Below, piece after piece: positions 46,431 through 58,139 of a DNA stretch of 64,000 nucleotides (its first letter is position 1; each line of letters starts with the position of its first letter). The notes under the pieces are model-generated. The model was not told the DNA's origin and searched no databases. It saw nothing but the letters and a program-made list of their open reading frames with translations. This DNA comes from Prostheceraeus crozeri. Lineage: Eukaryota; Platyhelminthes; Polycladida; Euryleptidae. The translations under genes and the position numbers were made by a program. The stretch lies in contig CAJQUW010005288.1 of NCBI GenBank assembly GCA_907163375.1, forward strand, positions 176,827 to 240,826. The letters are read 5' to 3'.

Positions 46431-49314
46431 CAGGGGCGTAGCGCCTATAGTATTCTAATAATCTGAGAATACACCGGAATTTATAAACGAAAATGAAATT
46501 ACAAATATGTGATGATAGGATTTTGATTAACATGAAGGTCATATAATCTTGTTCGATGTTTCCGTTTTCCAATTCACAAAACTTCTTTAACACAGGCGGA
46601 GAGATACGAGTATTCTATCTCGCGACAGAATCACACCTGTACAGCAGTAGAGTTATCAATAGCGCGCCTCTGATTGGTCTGGATGCAGCAAACATTGTAA
46701 TGATACGTCTCCTCTCTGCGTCGCCCTCCTGCCATGTGTCTGCTGTCTGATATTCTAGAATCAATATCTGCTAGCAGAGTGTAACCACCCTCTCCGGTCT
46801 TCGCTATTACTCAATTACATCGCTACTTATAACGGAGAATACTCATGGCAACTGTCGAGGAATTGATAAATTTACAAAATTCTCCTTTATCCTACGCAAA
46901 GAAAATAGAACTAAAAACTAAAGGAAGAGATAAGCCGATTTTCACCTTTGAAGGAAGGAGAAAGTGCAATCTTAGTGTGCAATATCAAAAATACGAATGG
47001 CTGACTGGTTGCCCCATTAGAAAGACACTTTTCTGCTTTCCGTGCCTTATCTTTAAACTAAAAACGACAGTGTTTTCATCGACGAGAGGATTACTCGACT
47101 TGGCGAATTTCTCTAATCATGTGAAGAGACATATAAAATCTCCTACGCATCTGGCCGCGATCACCTCTCTTAAACTTATTGGCAAAGTAAGGATCGATGA
47201 AATGTTAAATGAGGAGTTCAAAACTTTGAGAAATATGCACAACGAGGAAGTGAGGAAGAACAGAGAAATGATGCGACATCATATTAAAGCCGCTCTTTTC
47301 CTTGTTTGCCAAGGCCTTTCTTTTAGAGGTCATTCAGAGAGCACTGACAGTCCAAATCGTGGAAATTTCATTGAATTGATTAAGCTCCTCAGTGAATTTA
47401 GTTCTGATCCGCTGATTAAAAATTGTGTCTCTCCTGATCACAGTCTCCCATTTTCAGGATTATCACCTGATATTCAAAACGACTTGATTAAGTGTTCGTA
47501 TGATCAGGTTCGCGGTGAAATCGAGAATCGAATCAAAGGTGCTCCTTTTATATCTATAATTGCTGACGATACAACGGACATTTCAAATACAAGTCAAATG
47601 GCTGTCAGTGTCCGACTTGTTCACAATGGATCGGTCTTCGAACATCTGATTGACCTTGTCAATGTGTCAGCAGACAGATCAGCTAACAATCTTGCCTGTG
47701 TAATATGTGAAAGTCTTGAGTCCGTTGGTGTAACCAAAAATACTTCAGTGATCGGCCAGTCATACGACGGTGCAAGTAACATGATGGGTAAGCACAATTC
47801 AGTGCAAACTAAGATCAAGGAGATTTGGCCCTCAGCAAACTTCGTTCATTGTTATGCACACAAATGGGCATTAGTAGCACAAAGTATCAGTAAGAATATT
47901 CCGTTGGTATCAATATTTTTCGGATTTTTGCAAAATTTGACAACATTTTTTCGCGCTTCACCAAAACGTGCTTCTATGTTATCCAGTCCATTGCCTCTTG
48001 CGTCAACTACGCGTTGGTTGACGAGAGGAAAATCTGTCTGTGCTATTTCTTCTAAGTATTGTGAAATTTTCAATGTTTTAGAAAATATTTCTTCGGAGTC
48101 CTCTGCTTGCTCAATTGATTGCTACACCCGCGCTGAAGCGAAAGGATTGCGATATCAATTGGGAAATTGTGAGAATGTGTTTCTCTTATTCTTTTTTCGT
48201 AAAGTTTTCGCATTATCCGACATGATGACAAAGAAACTTCAAGGTGTGATGATTGATCCAGCTGAAATATCTTCGAAGGTAGCAGACTATCGTGCAAACT
48301 TGTGTGAACTACGCTCTGAAGTTTCCTTTCAAACGTTCGTCGAGGAAGCGAAGCAATATGAGCCTTACTTTTTTAATCATGAAAAGAGAGTCCCACAAAT
48401 CAACGAGCAACATCTCCTTGACAGCGGTTACACTCCAGGTAGGCCTAAGCCATCATCTTCGTCATCCCAATTTGAGAAGGATAAACTTAAGCGATTAATG
48501 TACGAAATCATCGATACACTAATTTTTCAGTTAGACCAACGATTTGAAAACATCGAAAGTCTTCAGTGGATTAAACTATTTCAGCCATCGAGATTTGATG
48601 TACTGAAAGCTGATGCATTTGAAGTTGTACGACTTGTGAATGAACTGAAGAAACATCACCCAGATTTAGTTCAAGAAGAAGAAGAGAAGTTGCGCAACGA
48701 ATTACACATTCTATTCACTGATTCAGATTTGCGAGTGGCACTTGGAGAAGCAAATGATCCTTCTACCCTTCTTAAACAAATGCATTCCTTGGATTTGTGT
48801 GACGCTCTACCTCTTGTCTCTAAAGCATTAATGGCTTCACAAACAATTGCTCTAACATCGGTGACATGTGAAAGAACCTTCAGTGTGCTTCGGCGAATCA
48901 AGACCTACCTGCGTTCCACCATGACTCAAGAACGCATGAAACAACTGGTATTTTTAAGCATCGAAACTTCTCTTCTCAAACACTTATCAGGAGAGTGTTC
49001 GTTCGTTGACACAATTATCGACAAGTTTGCTTCAATGAAAGATCGTCAAGTAAAGTTGTTATATCGTAAGTAAATACATCAGGTTATAGTGTTATGATTT
49101 ACCTGTATTGTTTTTGGTAATGACTATAAGTGGAAATGGAGTTGTTATGAAAATTGATTTTGCTCTTTAAATTATAATAATAAAAAATATATTTTGAGCA
49201 ATGCGCCTAAAGGACTAAAAATTGACTTGGAATTTACATGTAGGCCTACGTTCTTTTCCCGGTTCTTTCATTGGACTCAGATTACCTCATCTGAGGTGGT
49301 CTGCTACGCCACTG
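46431..49314 (+). mobile_element. Complete hAT transposon
   Basis: Left TIR CAGGGGCGTAGCGCC and right TIR (reverse strand) CAGTGGCGTAGCAGACC. A perfect 8-bp target-site duplication CACAGAGC lies at 46423-46430 and 49315-49322. It is 2884 bp long with a single uninterrupted transposase gene. Everything needed for autonomous hAT transposition is visibly present. Confidence 0.95.
46845..49073 (+). CDS. hAT-family transposase (TTF-type zinc finger, DUF4371-like, hAT dimerisation), intact
   Basis: A 742-aa uninterrupted frame from an ATG. The N-terminal TTF-type zinc finger at about residues 40-105 has Cys at 41, 56, 64 and 67 and His at 92, 96 and 102, for TIR binding. The RNase H-like catalytic core begins at IADDTTDIS (residues 239-247, first Asp), followed by VIGQSYDGASNMMG, FVHCYAHKWAL (second acidic-site region and conserved CxxH-type block) and TTRW (about 389). 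The C-terminal hAT dimerisation block TSVTCERTFSVLRRIKTYLR near residue 675 contains the catalytic Glu. Length is usual for this group, and related host genes are annotated as ZMYM1-like. No lesion is seen. The gene sits centrally between TIRs with about 410 bp of 5' and 240 bp of 3' flank, and appears intronless. Confidence 0.93.
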   Translation: MATVEELINLQNSPLSYAKKIELKTKGRDKPIFTFEGRRKCNLSVQYQKYEWLTGCPIRKTLFCFPCLIFKLKTTVFSSTRGLLDLANFSNHVKRHIKSPTHLAAITSLKLIGKVRIDEMLNEEFKTLRNMHNEEVRKNREMMRHHIKAALFLVCQGLSFRGHSESTDSPNRGNFIELIKLLSEFSSDPLIKNCVSPDHSLPFSGLSPDIQNDLIKCSYDQVRGEIENRIKGAPFISIIADDTTDISNTSQMAVSVRLVHNGSVFEHLIDLVNVSADRSANNLACVICESLESVGVTKNTSVIGQSYDGASNMMGKHNSVQTKIKEIWPSANFVHCYAHKWALVAQSISKNIPLVSIFFGFLQNLTTFFRASPKRASMLSSPLPLASTTRWLTRGKSVCAISSKYCEIFNVLENISSESSACSIDCYTRAEAKGLRYQLGNCENVFLLFFFRKVFALSDMMTKKLQGVMIDPAEISSKVADYRANLCELRSEVSFQTFVEEAKQYEPYFFNHEKRVPQINEQHLLDSGYTPGRPKPSSSSSQFEKDKLKRLMYEIIDTLIFQLDQRFENIESLQWIKLFQPSRFDVLKADAFEVVRLVNELKKHHPDLVQEEEEKLRNELHILFTDSDLRVALGEANDPSTLLKQMHSLDLCDALPLVSKALMASQTIALTSVTCERTFSVLRRIKTYLRSTMTQERMKQLVFLSIETSLLKHLSGECSFVDTIIDKFASMKDRQVKLLYRK

Positions 49315-49322
49315 CACAGAGC

Positions 49323-50184
49323 AGGAGACCACAGAGAAGATTGGACAGAATGAATAACGGATTTTACACCTCTACAAGAAAAATCAGACATGATTTTAAC
49401 ATTGTTGCAAATATACTGCATGCATTGCAAATATACTCATTTACTGATATTTATTTCTTGCACACAAACATCGAAGAACACTTGTTCGTTGGTACCGGTA
49501 CCGTAAATTTTGCAAGATAACTAATACGAAGTATAGTTAGTGGCTAATTTTTTTTGTTGGTATTAAATACTTAAGTGTAAATAATCTATGATGTGATACC
49601 AACTATTTCTATTCATTTGCCATGTAGGAATCTACAAAGAATAAACGGTATTTTCGCCGAATATATTAATGTCATTGTCAATGGATAAAACTCCGTGGAT
49701 ATACTTAGGTCATTTGGTCCTTCCACAACTTCATAACTATATGACTTATTATATCAAGAACAAGATTTTCTACTCCTTGTTTCATCAGCCGTAACCAGCA
49801 TGTAAAATATTCTTTTCATAAAATACGTTAGTCGTCTATCAGTATCCTCCATTCTATTTCCATAATCAATGTTATCGCTCATTATGGACAATATGTAGAC
49901 ATGTAAACTTTTCAATAAGATGACAGTCAACTACAGAAAGTACAATAGGCCTACATTTTACATTTATTGGAAAATTAAGTTATGTGACACATATGCAGTC
50001 AATGACTTACCTATAGCTTATTCACAAAATTATGGACTTCGGTGAATTGAGCAAAATTGGACGGAAGAAGATTGCACACAAACAGTCACAATGAATGGTA
50101 GAGAAAGTGAAGAGAAAATGATCCAAGTCTGCATGCGAAATTGACGTCATCTCAGTGGTGATGCATTGGAAAGTACATCCGTGT
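49323..50184. other. No gene recognised
   Basis: About 860 bp between the hAT and the Penelope-like element. Only short frames occur. The 5' boundary of the Penelope-like element may lie inside this stretch. Confidence 0.35.
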
Positions 50185-50706
50185 TTAGGGAATGCTGATG
50201 GGAGAAGCGAGAGGCGAGCTTTGATATAATTGGTGGCGAGAGAAGTTTCCCTTGTTCATCACTTTCCACGTTTCCGCCTGCACGATCGGCACTTGAAAGA
50301 GAAGTTTTATAACTGTCGCAAATGTATCGGGACCACCAAGTTTCGCCGACAGGAGAGACAAATGATCACAGGCTTTCATCTCCCGACAACTTCCCAACAG
50401 CTGTCTGTCGGGAAGATAATGGCCCAGCATCATATTATCAAAATTTTTCCACTGGGAATCCACGAGCCAGAGGATCTACTGGTCAATCTCAAATCAACGC
50501 AAAAGATGGACGACATTTGAAAGAGGTCCAGAGATCAACGCCACAGAGACAATTGGTTCCTTGGCATTCAATAAAGTCAAGACAGCACTCCCGAGTGGCC
50601 CGTGCCGGAAGGCCGAGCAGCTGAACAAATTGGGAAAGAAGCACCTTCGGCTAGAGCTGCGAGTTCAATTTCTTTGCAAATGTGAAGCCGCAAAAGTGAT
50701 CCCCAG

Positions 50707-51883
50707 TTCCTGCTTTTCTCCATTCCTCAGCACTTGAAAAACTGTAAGTTCCTCATTCGTAAGGCGCAGACAAAAGCTCTTAAAAAGGCGATTATTGAAG
50801 CGAAAAAGAAATTTAGATCAGCTGATAGTTCTTTGCACAGTTTTCTGAACAACTGCAGTAATGACGAGAGGGCCCTTCTTCCTCCGATGATGCACCACCA
50901 TTTGAATAAACTTCGCAAAATGATTGAGACCGCTCACGAGCGGAAGCTGCGAGCCTTGACTCGTAGCAAGCCTGATAATGTTGACTCTACTCTTAACCAT
51001 GCTACTGTCATCAATTTGTCTGATGAATAGTTTTCCAAAGATGAGTTGGAGATTATGAGTCTAGGGTTTTCCATGTCTTGGCCTAGGCAAAGAATTTCCA
51101 TTGTGCAGGAAAAAGCTCATGCAGAGTCAGTTTTCAAGAGAATTTCCAGTCATCTTGATCCCAGCGATCAAGAAAATTTGAAGCACAAATTCCGCTCTGC
51201 CTTCAAATCTTATTTTGCCAAAAGCAAAGTCTCCAAAATGTGGAGCTCTAAAATGAAAGCTTTGAAGCAACTTTCCAAACGCAAAAACCTGTACATCTGC
51301 AAATTTGATAAAGGAAACAGTGTCGTTATTGAAAATCGCGATAATTATGTGAGAAAGATGAGTGACTTTCTGGAAAATAGCGGAAAATATAAGCCATCAT
51401 AAAGAGCGAAGAAGGATCCTTTCGTCATTGAGGAAGATCGTTTCATTCGTAAGCTCACCGAATTGAAGTCTAAAGGTCTTGTGAGCGATTCAGTTTTCAA
51501 GCAGATCAAGCCTGTTGGCTCGCAGCCCGCTAGACTCTACGGTTTGCCCAAGGTCCATAAGGATGATCGAAATCCTCCTTATAGACCAATTTTGAGCATG
51601 ATTGATTCTTACCCGACCAATTTGAGTAAATGGCTTGTTCTATTCTGAAACCGTTGATTCCCGAGCACTTTCGAGTCAAAGACACTTTTGACTTTGTCGA
51701 AGAGTTGCGTAAAGTGAGGATCGACAAAGATATGAGAATGGTAAGCATTGATTTTAAAAGCCTTTTTACTAATATTCCCGTTGAAGAAACAATAAGCCAT
51801 GTTTTGATGATAGTTGAGGATGATGAAATACCAATCAGCAAAAGGGCTCTCGGTGAGCTTCTGAAACTTGCTTGTACTGACAT
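50707..51883 (+). pseudogene. Penelope-like reverse transcriptase, N-terminal half
   Basis: Landmarks: KNCKFLIRKAQTKALKKAII near the start; LYICKFDKGNSVVIENRDNY (RT1/N-terminal block with the conserved KxDKG); ARLYGLPKVHKD (the GLPKxHK hallmark of Penelope RTs); PPYRPILSM; and MVSIDFKSLFTNIPVEE (motif A with catalytic Asp and the SLFTNIP signature). In-frame stops at 51028 (TAG) and 51400 (TAA) and a frameshift near 51640 inactivate it. The frame ends abruptly at TDI, where the hAT element begins. Confidence 0.9.
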
Positions 51884-51989
51884 CAGGGGCGGCGCCAGGG
51901 TTTTCCCCGACGAGGTGTCGTGTTTCCCCGACGGGGTGTCAAGTTACCTGACCTCCCCGACAAAGCAGTAAAACTTAAAATTCCTTAAA

Positions 51990-53330
51990 TAGTCCTATTA
52001 AGTTGGTATATATGCTATGCAGTAGGCTATTCATGCCTCACAAGACATGTTCGCGCAGGCATAATATCGAGCATAAGATGATATAGCCCATAACACACTG
52101 ATATCTTAATTTCCTAAGTCTGATGATAGGGTCAATCCCTAGCCTATATTGTAGGCCAAGATTGTAGGTGTCTACGTGTTACCAAAGGACTAGGGCCTAT
52201 ACTACGCTTATAGGCCTACTTCAAGCTATCTTATACCTAACCCTTCAAGTGAGCTTGAGTGATAACTTGCAGATGCGAATTTAAAACCAATACATGCCTA
52301 TGTGACAAATCAATTTTATATTTAGTTGTCAAATCCATGGTCGTTTATGACTGTTGATTTTTCATACAATGGAATTGGGTCTGTAGTCCTACTGCGGCCT
52401 TAAAAATATGAATATTGGCTATACGTGAGCTTATACATGCGTAGAAAATACGAAAATAGTAGGCTACGGTGGTTTACATGCGAAATTGATAGTATGAATT
52501 TTAAACGAATGACCTAACTATCCGAGCCTCTTAATCATGCGACGAATATCAAGAAATGTGTTGAAATCAAGAGGTCTACATTGCGGGCAAAATCAACAAA
52601 TGGGCTTTATTTGAATGCATTTAATGATTGACTTACCGAGTTGTCTAACAAACAGTATGAAAATGTTTATCAAACTAAAATAAAACAATATGATTTTAAA
52701 ACAACATTATCTATTAGTGGAAAATGGAAATAATTGACTATAACAAAAAATGTGCACAAATGCACATAAGGATAAAATTGGATGGTTTGGATAAAGGTTA
52801 AACAAGGATTTCTACCTTCAATGTAAAATTGCAACAAATAAAGTCTAATAAGGTATCCTGATTCGGTTGTAAGATAAGTCAATTTGCATATCATTATTCA
52901 TGACATGAACTGTCTCTCTGATTGACAAACAGCATGAAAAAATACTCGTCAAATTGTCAAAACAATACTCGGGTAAACAACAACTATTAAAACAAACATT
53001 GAACTGCATGAACGGGTACAGCACTTGCTTAGATTTTGGCTAGAATGACAGAAATATGCGCATATCACCGATCATTTTTTTACAAAGTTGTATAGGTTTT
53101 TTTGATTGTTTGCAATTTATAAAGTATGAAATTGAAATGATTAGTCAATTACATCTATGTATTTTGATTAATAATGTAGACGACACACTTACGGTACATG
53201 AAATAGGTATCAGGTTTTTCCTGATTTAAGTGTGCCTAGAAAACTTGAAAATCCACCATGAACGCATATTACTATATCTGGCCTGCCTATACATAGTACA
53301 ATGCACTCAATAATAATAATCTCATAAACT
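51990..53330. other. Non-coding 3' flank of the decayed hAT element
   Basis: 1.3 kb between the left TIR region and the end of the transposase remnant. It is AT-rich, with three or four TAGGCCTA-type motifs. No coding frame is supported. Confidence 0.4.
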
Positions 53331-56318
53331 TTATGTTAGTACAATTCTGCACTTTGGATAAAGTAAGATGAACCGATCGATCACTTTATTCAAATCAATT
53401 TTGGAAGCTCGATCTGAATGGACCCCAAGCAACATAAGGTCATTCGCTCGGTCTGTTTTCATCGTGCATCTCAAATAATTTTTCACAATCCGAAGAGTGC
53501 TAAAACTCCGCTTGCAAGCACAACTCGATACTGGCATTGTGCAAGCAATTGTACTGAGTTTGCACATCTCAGGTAAAGCATCGCGCACCCGTTGTAATCG
53601 CCGACAAAAATGCATTAATGTTGGCGAAGTGTGTGCTTTCTCGTCAGTCTTGCTGCGTTCCATCACTCGACGACAATTTTTTATTTCGATGATTTAGTCA
53701 TTTGCGTCACACTGGAATAATGCTCCGAAGGAGAGAATCATTTCTTCGTTTAAGAAATTGATTGATGAAGGCGTCAGGGCAGCACTCCCATTCATGATGG
53801 TGATATTATTTTTGCTGAATCTTCTATCTAACTCGAAAATGATTTGTTCAACAATTTCGGTGACTTGGCTTGAAAACAATTCTTTTTCAGCTTTTACGGC
53901 CCAAGGTGCTTCAACTTCCACTAAAAACTGTTTCAAATGATCAGGCAGTTTTCTTGCTCTGTTGTTTTCTCGAACTGGTGCAGACCTTGGCAATGATCAT
54001 CTGTCAGCAGTCGCCTCACTCTGATTCCAGAGTTCGTCACATGTTTTCTCTTCCTTGCAAGATGAAAGATTTTCTCTCAGAATCTGAATAACTTCACTTG
54101 ACTGCGACAGATCACTGCTCGGGTTTTGTAAGAAAGCAGACGTAGCGTAGGACTTTTTCCAGTGCAAAAATGAATCGAAGCTATGATCTATCTAATCTCA
54201 TTCGAAAGGATTTGGCATCGTCAATCTTTTCTTTTTTATGATGCTGATTACTCACGATATCGAGCAATTCAAATAGCACGTCGACACGACTGCAAACAGT
54301 GCTCAACATATTTGACTGACACGACCATCGCGTTTCCGAGATTGCTTTCAATTCCATAACTCTCAGATTTCGTTCCTCCTGCAAATATACCCAGATTGGA
54401 TGGATCGATGCACAGCTAGTGATGAAAATTTTCCATGGAAAATTTTGGAAAATATTGGAAAAAATTGGAAAATTTTGAAAGTTCTGATTTTTTGTGATAG
54501 GCCCTATGCTGACCCTTTCCACAGCCGAGGCAGCTACACACCAATAGAATGGGTCTAAAACTGGTGATTTTGATCATTATTTTGAATAAAACGATTTTGA
54601 AAAATGAAAAAATTTGAATTTTTGTGATATAATTTTTACGTTTTCCATCATAGCCGAGGCATAGACACATCAATAGAATTGTTCTAAAACTCTTGATTTC
54701 ATCATATCATTTCGATTAAAACAATCGTAGCAATACAAATCCCGTCCGCGGATTTTTGAGCATTCCTTTGCCACCAGTGGCTTGTGGCAATTTGTTGGCA
54801 TTATTTATTTTATAACACAGACATCTTTTGGGACAACGTGAATTTTTTTCCTTCACAATGGGGGTATAATTTCATGCATTGTGAAAGATCTGGAGCAAAA
54901 ATAATGCACTTTATTTGGGAGTTTGTTTATGGCTTGAAAGTTAAGCTTTATTATGCAGCCTTATATTACAATGATACAAATTCTCCATATGTTGATGAAC
55001 ATGTGAAACACAAAAACACAGTCCAACACACCATGAGCGACCATATATTGGAAGATATATAAAGACTAAAATCGTGAGATATTTGGAAACTACTTCCATT
55101 TCTAGCTCAGATGTTTTCAGATAGTTCCAAATCGATTTCAGATCTACTTAAATGAATTTCAGACTTTTCCAGATGGATTGGAGATTCTCCAGTTGAATCT
55201 AAGATCCTTTCAAAGTTGAGTTTCTGACAGATATCTGAAATTCATCGAGAAATCTGAAATCCATTTAATGTCTGATATTCAGTTGGAAAGATCTGAAGTA
55301 GACATGGAGGGTGCAGTTGGTTCCAAAAGTTAACATGCAGGGATGATAGAGAAGTTTTCGGTCTTTGAATATTACATAGTCTTTTCAAGCGACTGCAACA
55401 AGTCTCAAAAACAAAGGCAAAAACGTCAGTCACCGAAAAAAAAATTTCAAAATTTTCCAATGGAAAATTTTCCGGAAAATTTTGAAAAAATTGGAAAATT
55501 TTCCATTTGCATCACTATGCACAGCTGACGAAATTGTAGAGTTTTTGAAGCAGAGAGAGACATTCAAAAATTGGTTGAAGTTCGTGAACAACATCCAACA
55601 CGACGAGATTCAACCTATGCGCAAAGCAATGAACGTACTGAGCCAAAGGTGACACTTCTTGTCGAATCAGTGTCTGGACTCCGTTTACACTTCCAGACAT
55701 GACTGCGGCTCCATCGTAGGCTTGTCCAACGCATTTCTGCATATTCGCGTTCACATTGTGTAGGGAACGCACGATGCAATTTTTCAGGCCTACCGCATTA
55801 AGATTTTCTGCTTCACACAAACCGACAAATTTTTCATGAACTGAGTTATTGAATAGGTACCGAATGCAAATTGAGACGACCTCCTTTCTTGACATATCTT
55901 TCGTTTCATCAGCCATTATTGAGAAGTATTCAGCATCAGAAAGTTCAACAGCCATCTCTTCAAGAACAATACTACTCATGATATGTAAAATAGCATTTTG
56001 GATTGAGTGATGAGTATATTTGGCATTCTGTGGCCTTTTCTGAATCTTGCGAGCGATTATTGAATCGTGCTTAGCAATAGTCGCCAGGATGCTGAGAAAA
56101 TTCCCAGCTTTTGCACCGAACAACAGTGACGAAATATCCGTGTCTTCACAGCGATGAAGTTTCGATTCTCTTTGAGCAATTTTCAAATGGGCAGTTAGCA
56201 ACAGTACTTCACAGAGCGTTTTGAGATAGTGTCGATTTTCGCCAACAGTCCTTGCATGAGCTTCACTAAACATTCCAAGTATGGTTGATTTATCTGAAGA
56301 GGACCCGTTTTCTGTCAT
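53331..56318 (-). pseudogene. hAT transposase remnant (DUF4371/ZMYM1-like)
   Basis: Read on the minus strand. The 56318-55518 piece contains YFSIMADETKDMSRKE (first catalytic Asp block), CVGQAYDGAAVMSG, YVHCFAHRLNLVVLDVVHEL. After the inserted element, 54408-54181 gives ETRWSCQSNML (the conserved RW). Then 53993-53694 gives a helical insert-domain part, and 53666-53331 gives STIACTMPVSSCACKRSFST and LRIVKNYLRCTM (dimerisation block; the usual CERTFS is CKRSFS, so the catalytic Glu is replaced). Frame breaks occur between pieces. It has no N-terminal zinc finger that I can see. It is a different hAT lineage from the intact one at 46.4 kb. Confidence 0.85.
54417..55517. mobile_element. 1.1-kb non-autonomous hAT element nested in the decayed hAT transposase
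   Basis: Ends TAGTGATG and CATCACTA with a perfect 8-bp duplication TGCACAGC at 54409-54416 and 55518-55525. Both subterminal regions are built of repeated GGAAAATTTT/AAAATTTTCC motifs in both orientations, forming long imperfect inverted repeats. No transposase frame. Confidence 0.9.
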
Positions 56319-56703
56319 TCTTTTGTAAGACCGTACAGACTTATTTTAGCCTTCAGACGTTGCAGAAAGTTATTTACTCACCTGAGCTTTCGATAGACTA
56401 CAGATCAGTCATTTGTCTGGAGTCATATTTCCGGTGTTTTCAGCCAAATCCGATAAAAAACATGCAATAAAATATAATGATGTGTGCAAACAAGCATACT
56501 AAATTTTGCGGTCGGTTCAGAGAGACCGAACTAGGTAAAGGGGTCATATGACAGCAGATACTGGCAAAGAATAATTAAATCAAGTTTCTTGGCAGCAACA
56601 AGCTTCATTCGAACATTTCCAGTCCAGAATTTCCCGATTGAAATCTCAATAGTAAAATAAGAAGAAAATTCCGGACATTTTCTTAATATAAGATTTTATC
56701 ATA

Positions 56704-57844
56704 CAGTAGAATTCGCATATATCGGCTTCGGCTATATCGGCGGTTTCTTTTTGTCCCGGCAGAATTTCCTATCTTTTCCATATAATCGAGTTCGCTTATA
56801 TCGGCTTCGGCTATATCGGCGATTCGCCTATATCGGCGCATTTTTGCTGTCCCTGACAGAAAAAAATTCGTTTATAATGGCGGATTTCCTGGAAATCCTC
56901 AAGTGATGTGTTTTGCCTAGAAGAGTCACTAGAATGACAGTATATGTGGACGCGGATGGCTGCAGATTCTGTTAGGACTATCCGATTCTAACTATTCTAG
57001 TGGCATGTGAAAATTTAGATCTTCTACAATTCATCTCGATCATGTTTGGGGGTTTGATCAAAATTGTAGAATCTAGCAGCCGAGGAAAGATAAGTAGGCT
57101 TGCCACTGTATCTCACTGATAATTCTCACATAATTAGTCTTTCATTCGACGTGATGATTGCATTGTTAACGCCTTCACCTACGATGCTATTGTCAGACCT
57201 GACTTAGTGACTGTTGCGTCATCAAAGGAGCACAAGCTACCGTCGAAAACATTGTTGAGTTCGATGCATGTCCTCTCTCTAGACAGAAAGCGGCTCGCCA
57301 CCCCATCCATCTCTATGGTTTCGCCTGCACGTGACTCTTAGCAGCGTCTTGATTGACTTAGATTGGCTGGCTTCGCCTGCACGTGACTCTTAGCAGCGTC
57401 TTGATTTATGCATACTCTTCTTTGCTTTGTGCTTCATATAGCAGGTAAGCATGTAGGCATGAAGAAGCTTCAATCTTCTTGATTCAAAAAGCATACTCAG
57501 TTTTTGACAAACATAGTGATATCCGGTTTGCGATATTTACGTTGCAAGCATCAGTTCAGAAAGGCACAATTTTTAGATATCTATTGATTACATAGACACA
57601 ATTACATGTACATGTACTGTACATGTTGGACAGTAAGTCAATATGTACATGTATTTAAGTATAGCAACGCAATAATTCATGAGTCAATACACGTATATAC
57701 ATTGTATGATGCATGACATGATCTCAGAGCTCGTGTAGATTTCATAAAACTTCAAAATTCAGGGAGTTCGCATATATCGGCGGTTCGCGTATATCGGTGG
57801 TTTTCGTCTGTCCCTTGAGGCGCCGATATATGCGAATTCTACTG
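56704..57844. mobile_element. Pogo-like element, copy 2
   Basis: Same family as 32572-33677: TIR CAGTAGAATTCGCATATATC, TA at 56702-56703 and 57845-57846. It is very similar over its length. Differences are a missing TATATCGGCGGTT unit at the left and a short internal duplication around 57335-57400 (CACGTGACTCTTAGCAGCG twice). Confidence 0.9.
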
Positions 57845-58139
57845 TACTACTGATTTCATGCAAAACTTATGGATCAATGGCTTATGGATCAATTGCAATC
57901 TATAAAAGATTTAAGAATATATATTATTTTTAGACTTGACAACTAATTGAAATCCGGTCGATCGTATGTCGGGGAAATTGATGATCTTGTCGGGGAAACT
58001 GCTACAGGCAACTTAGAGTGCCATGAATTTTCTCTCAAATTCCCCGATAGCATTTTAGTCCGATTTCCCCGACGGGGTGTCGAGCTTCCCCGACGGGGTG
58101 TCGACCGACACCCCTGACACCCCGCTGGCGCCGCCCCTG

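Larger units (their letters stand above)
51884..58139 (-). mobile_element. Decayed 6.26-kb hAT element inside the Penelope-like RT
   Basis: TIRs CAGGGGCGGCGCCAG and CTGGCGCCGCCCCTG are perfect complements. A perfect 8-bp duplication ACTGACAT lies at 51876-51883 and 58140-58147. Both ends carry direct copies of TTCCCCGACGGGGTGTC (two near the left, two near the right, plus degenerate ones), a usual hAT subterminal pattern. The minus-strand transposase remnant is at 53331-56318. It hosts two further insertions (54417-55517 and 56704-57844), so it was inserted before them. Confidence 0.93.
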
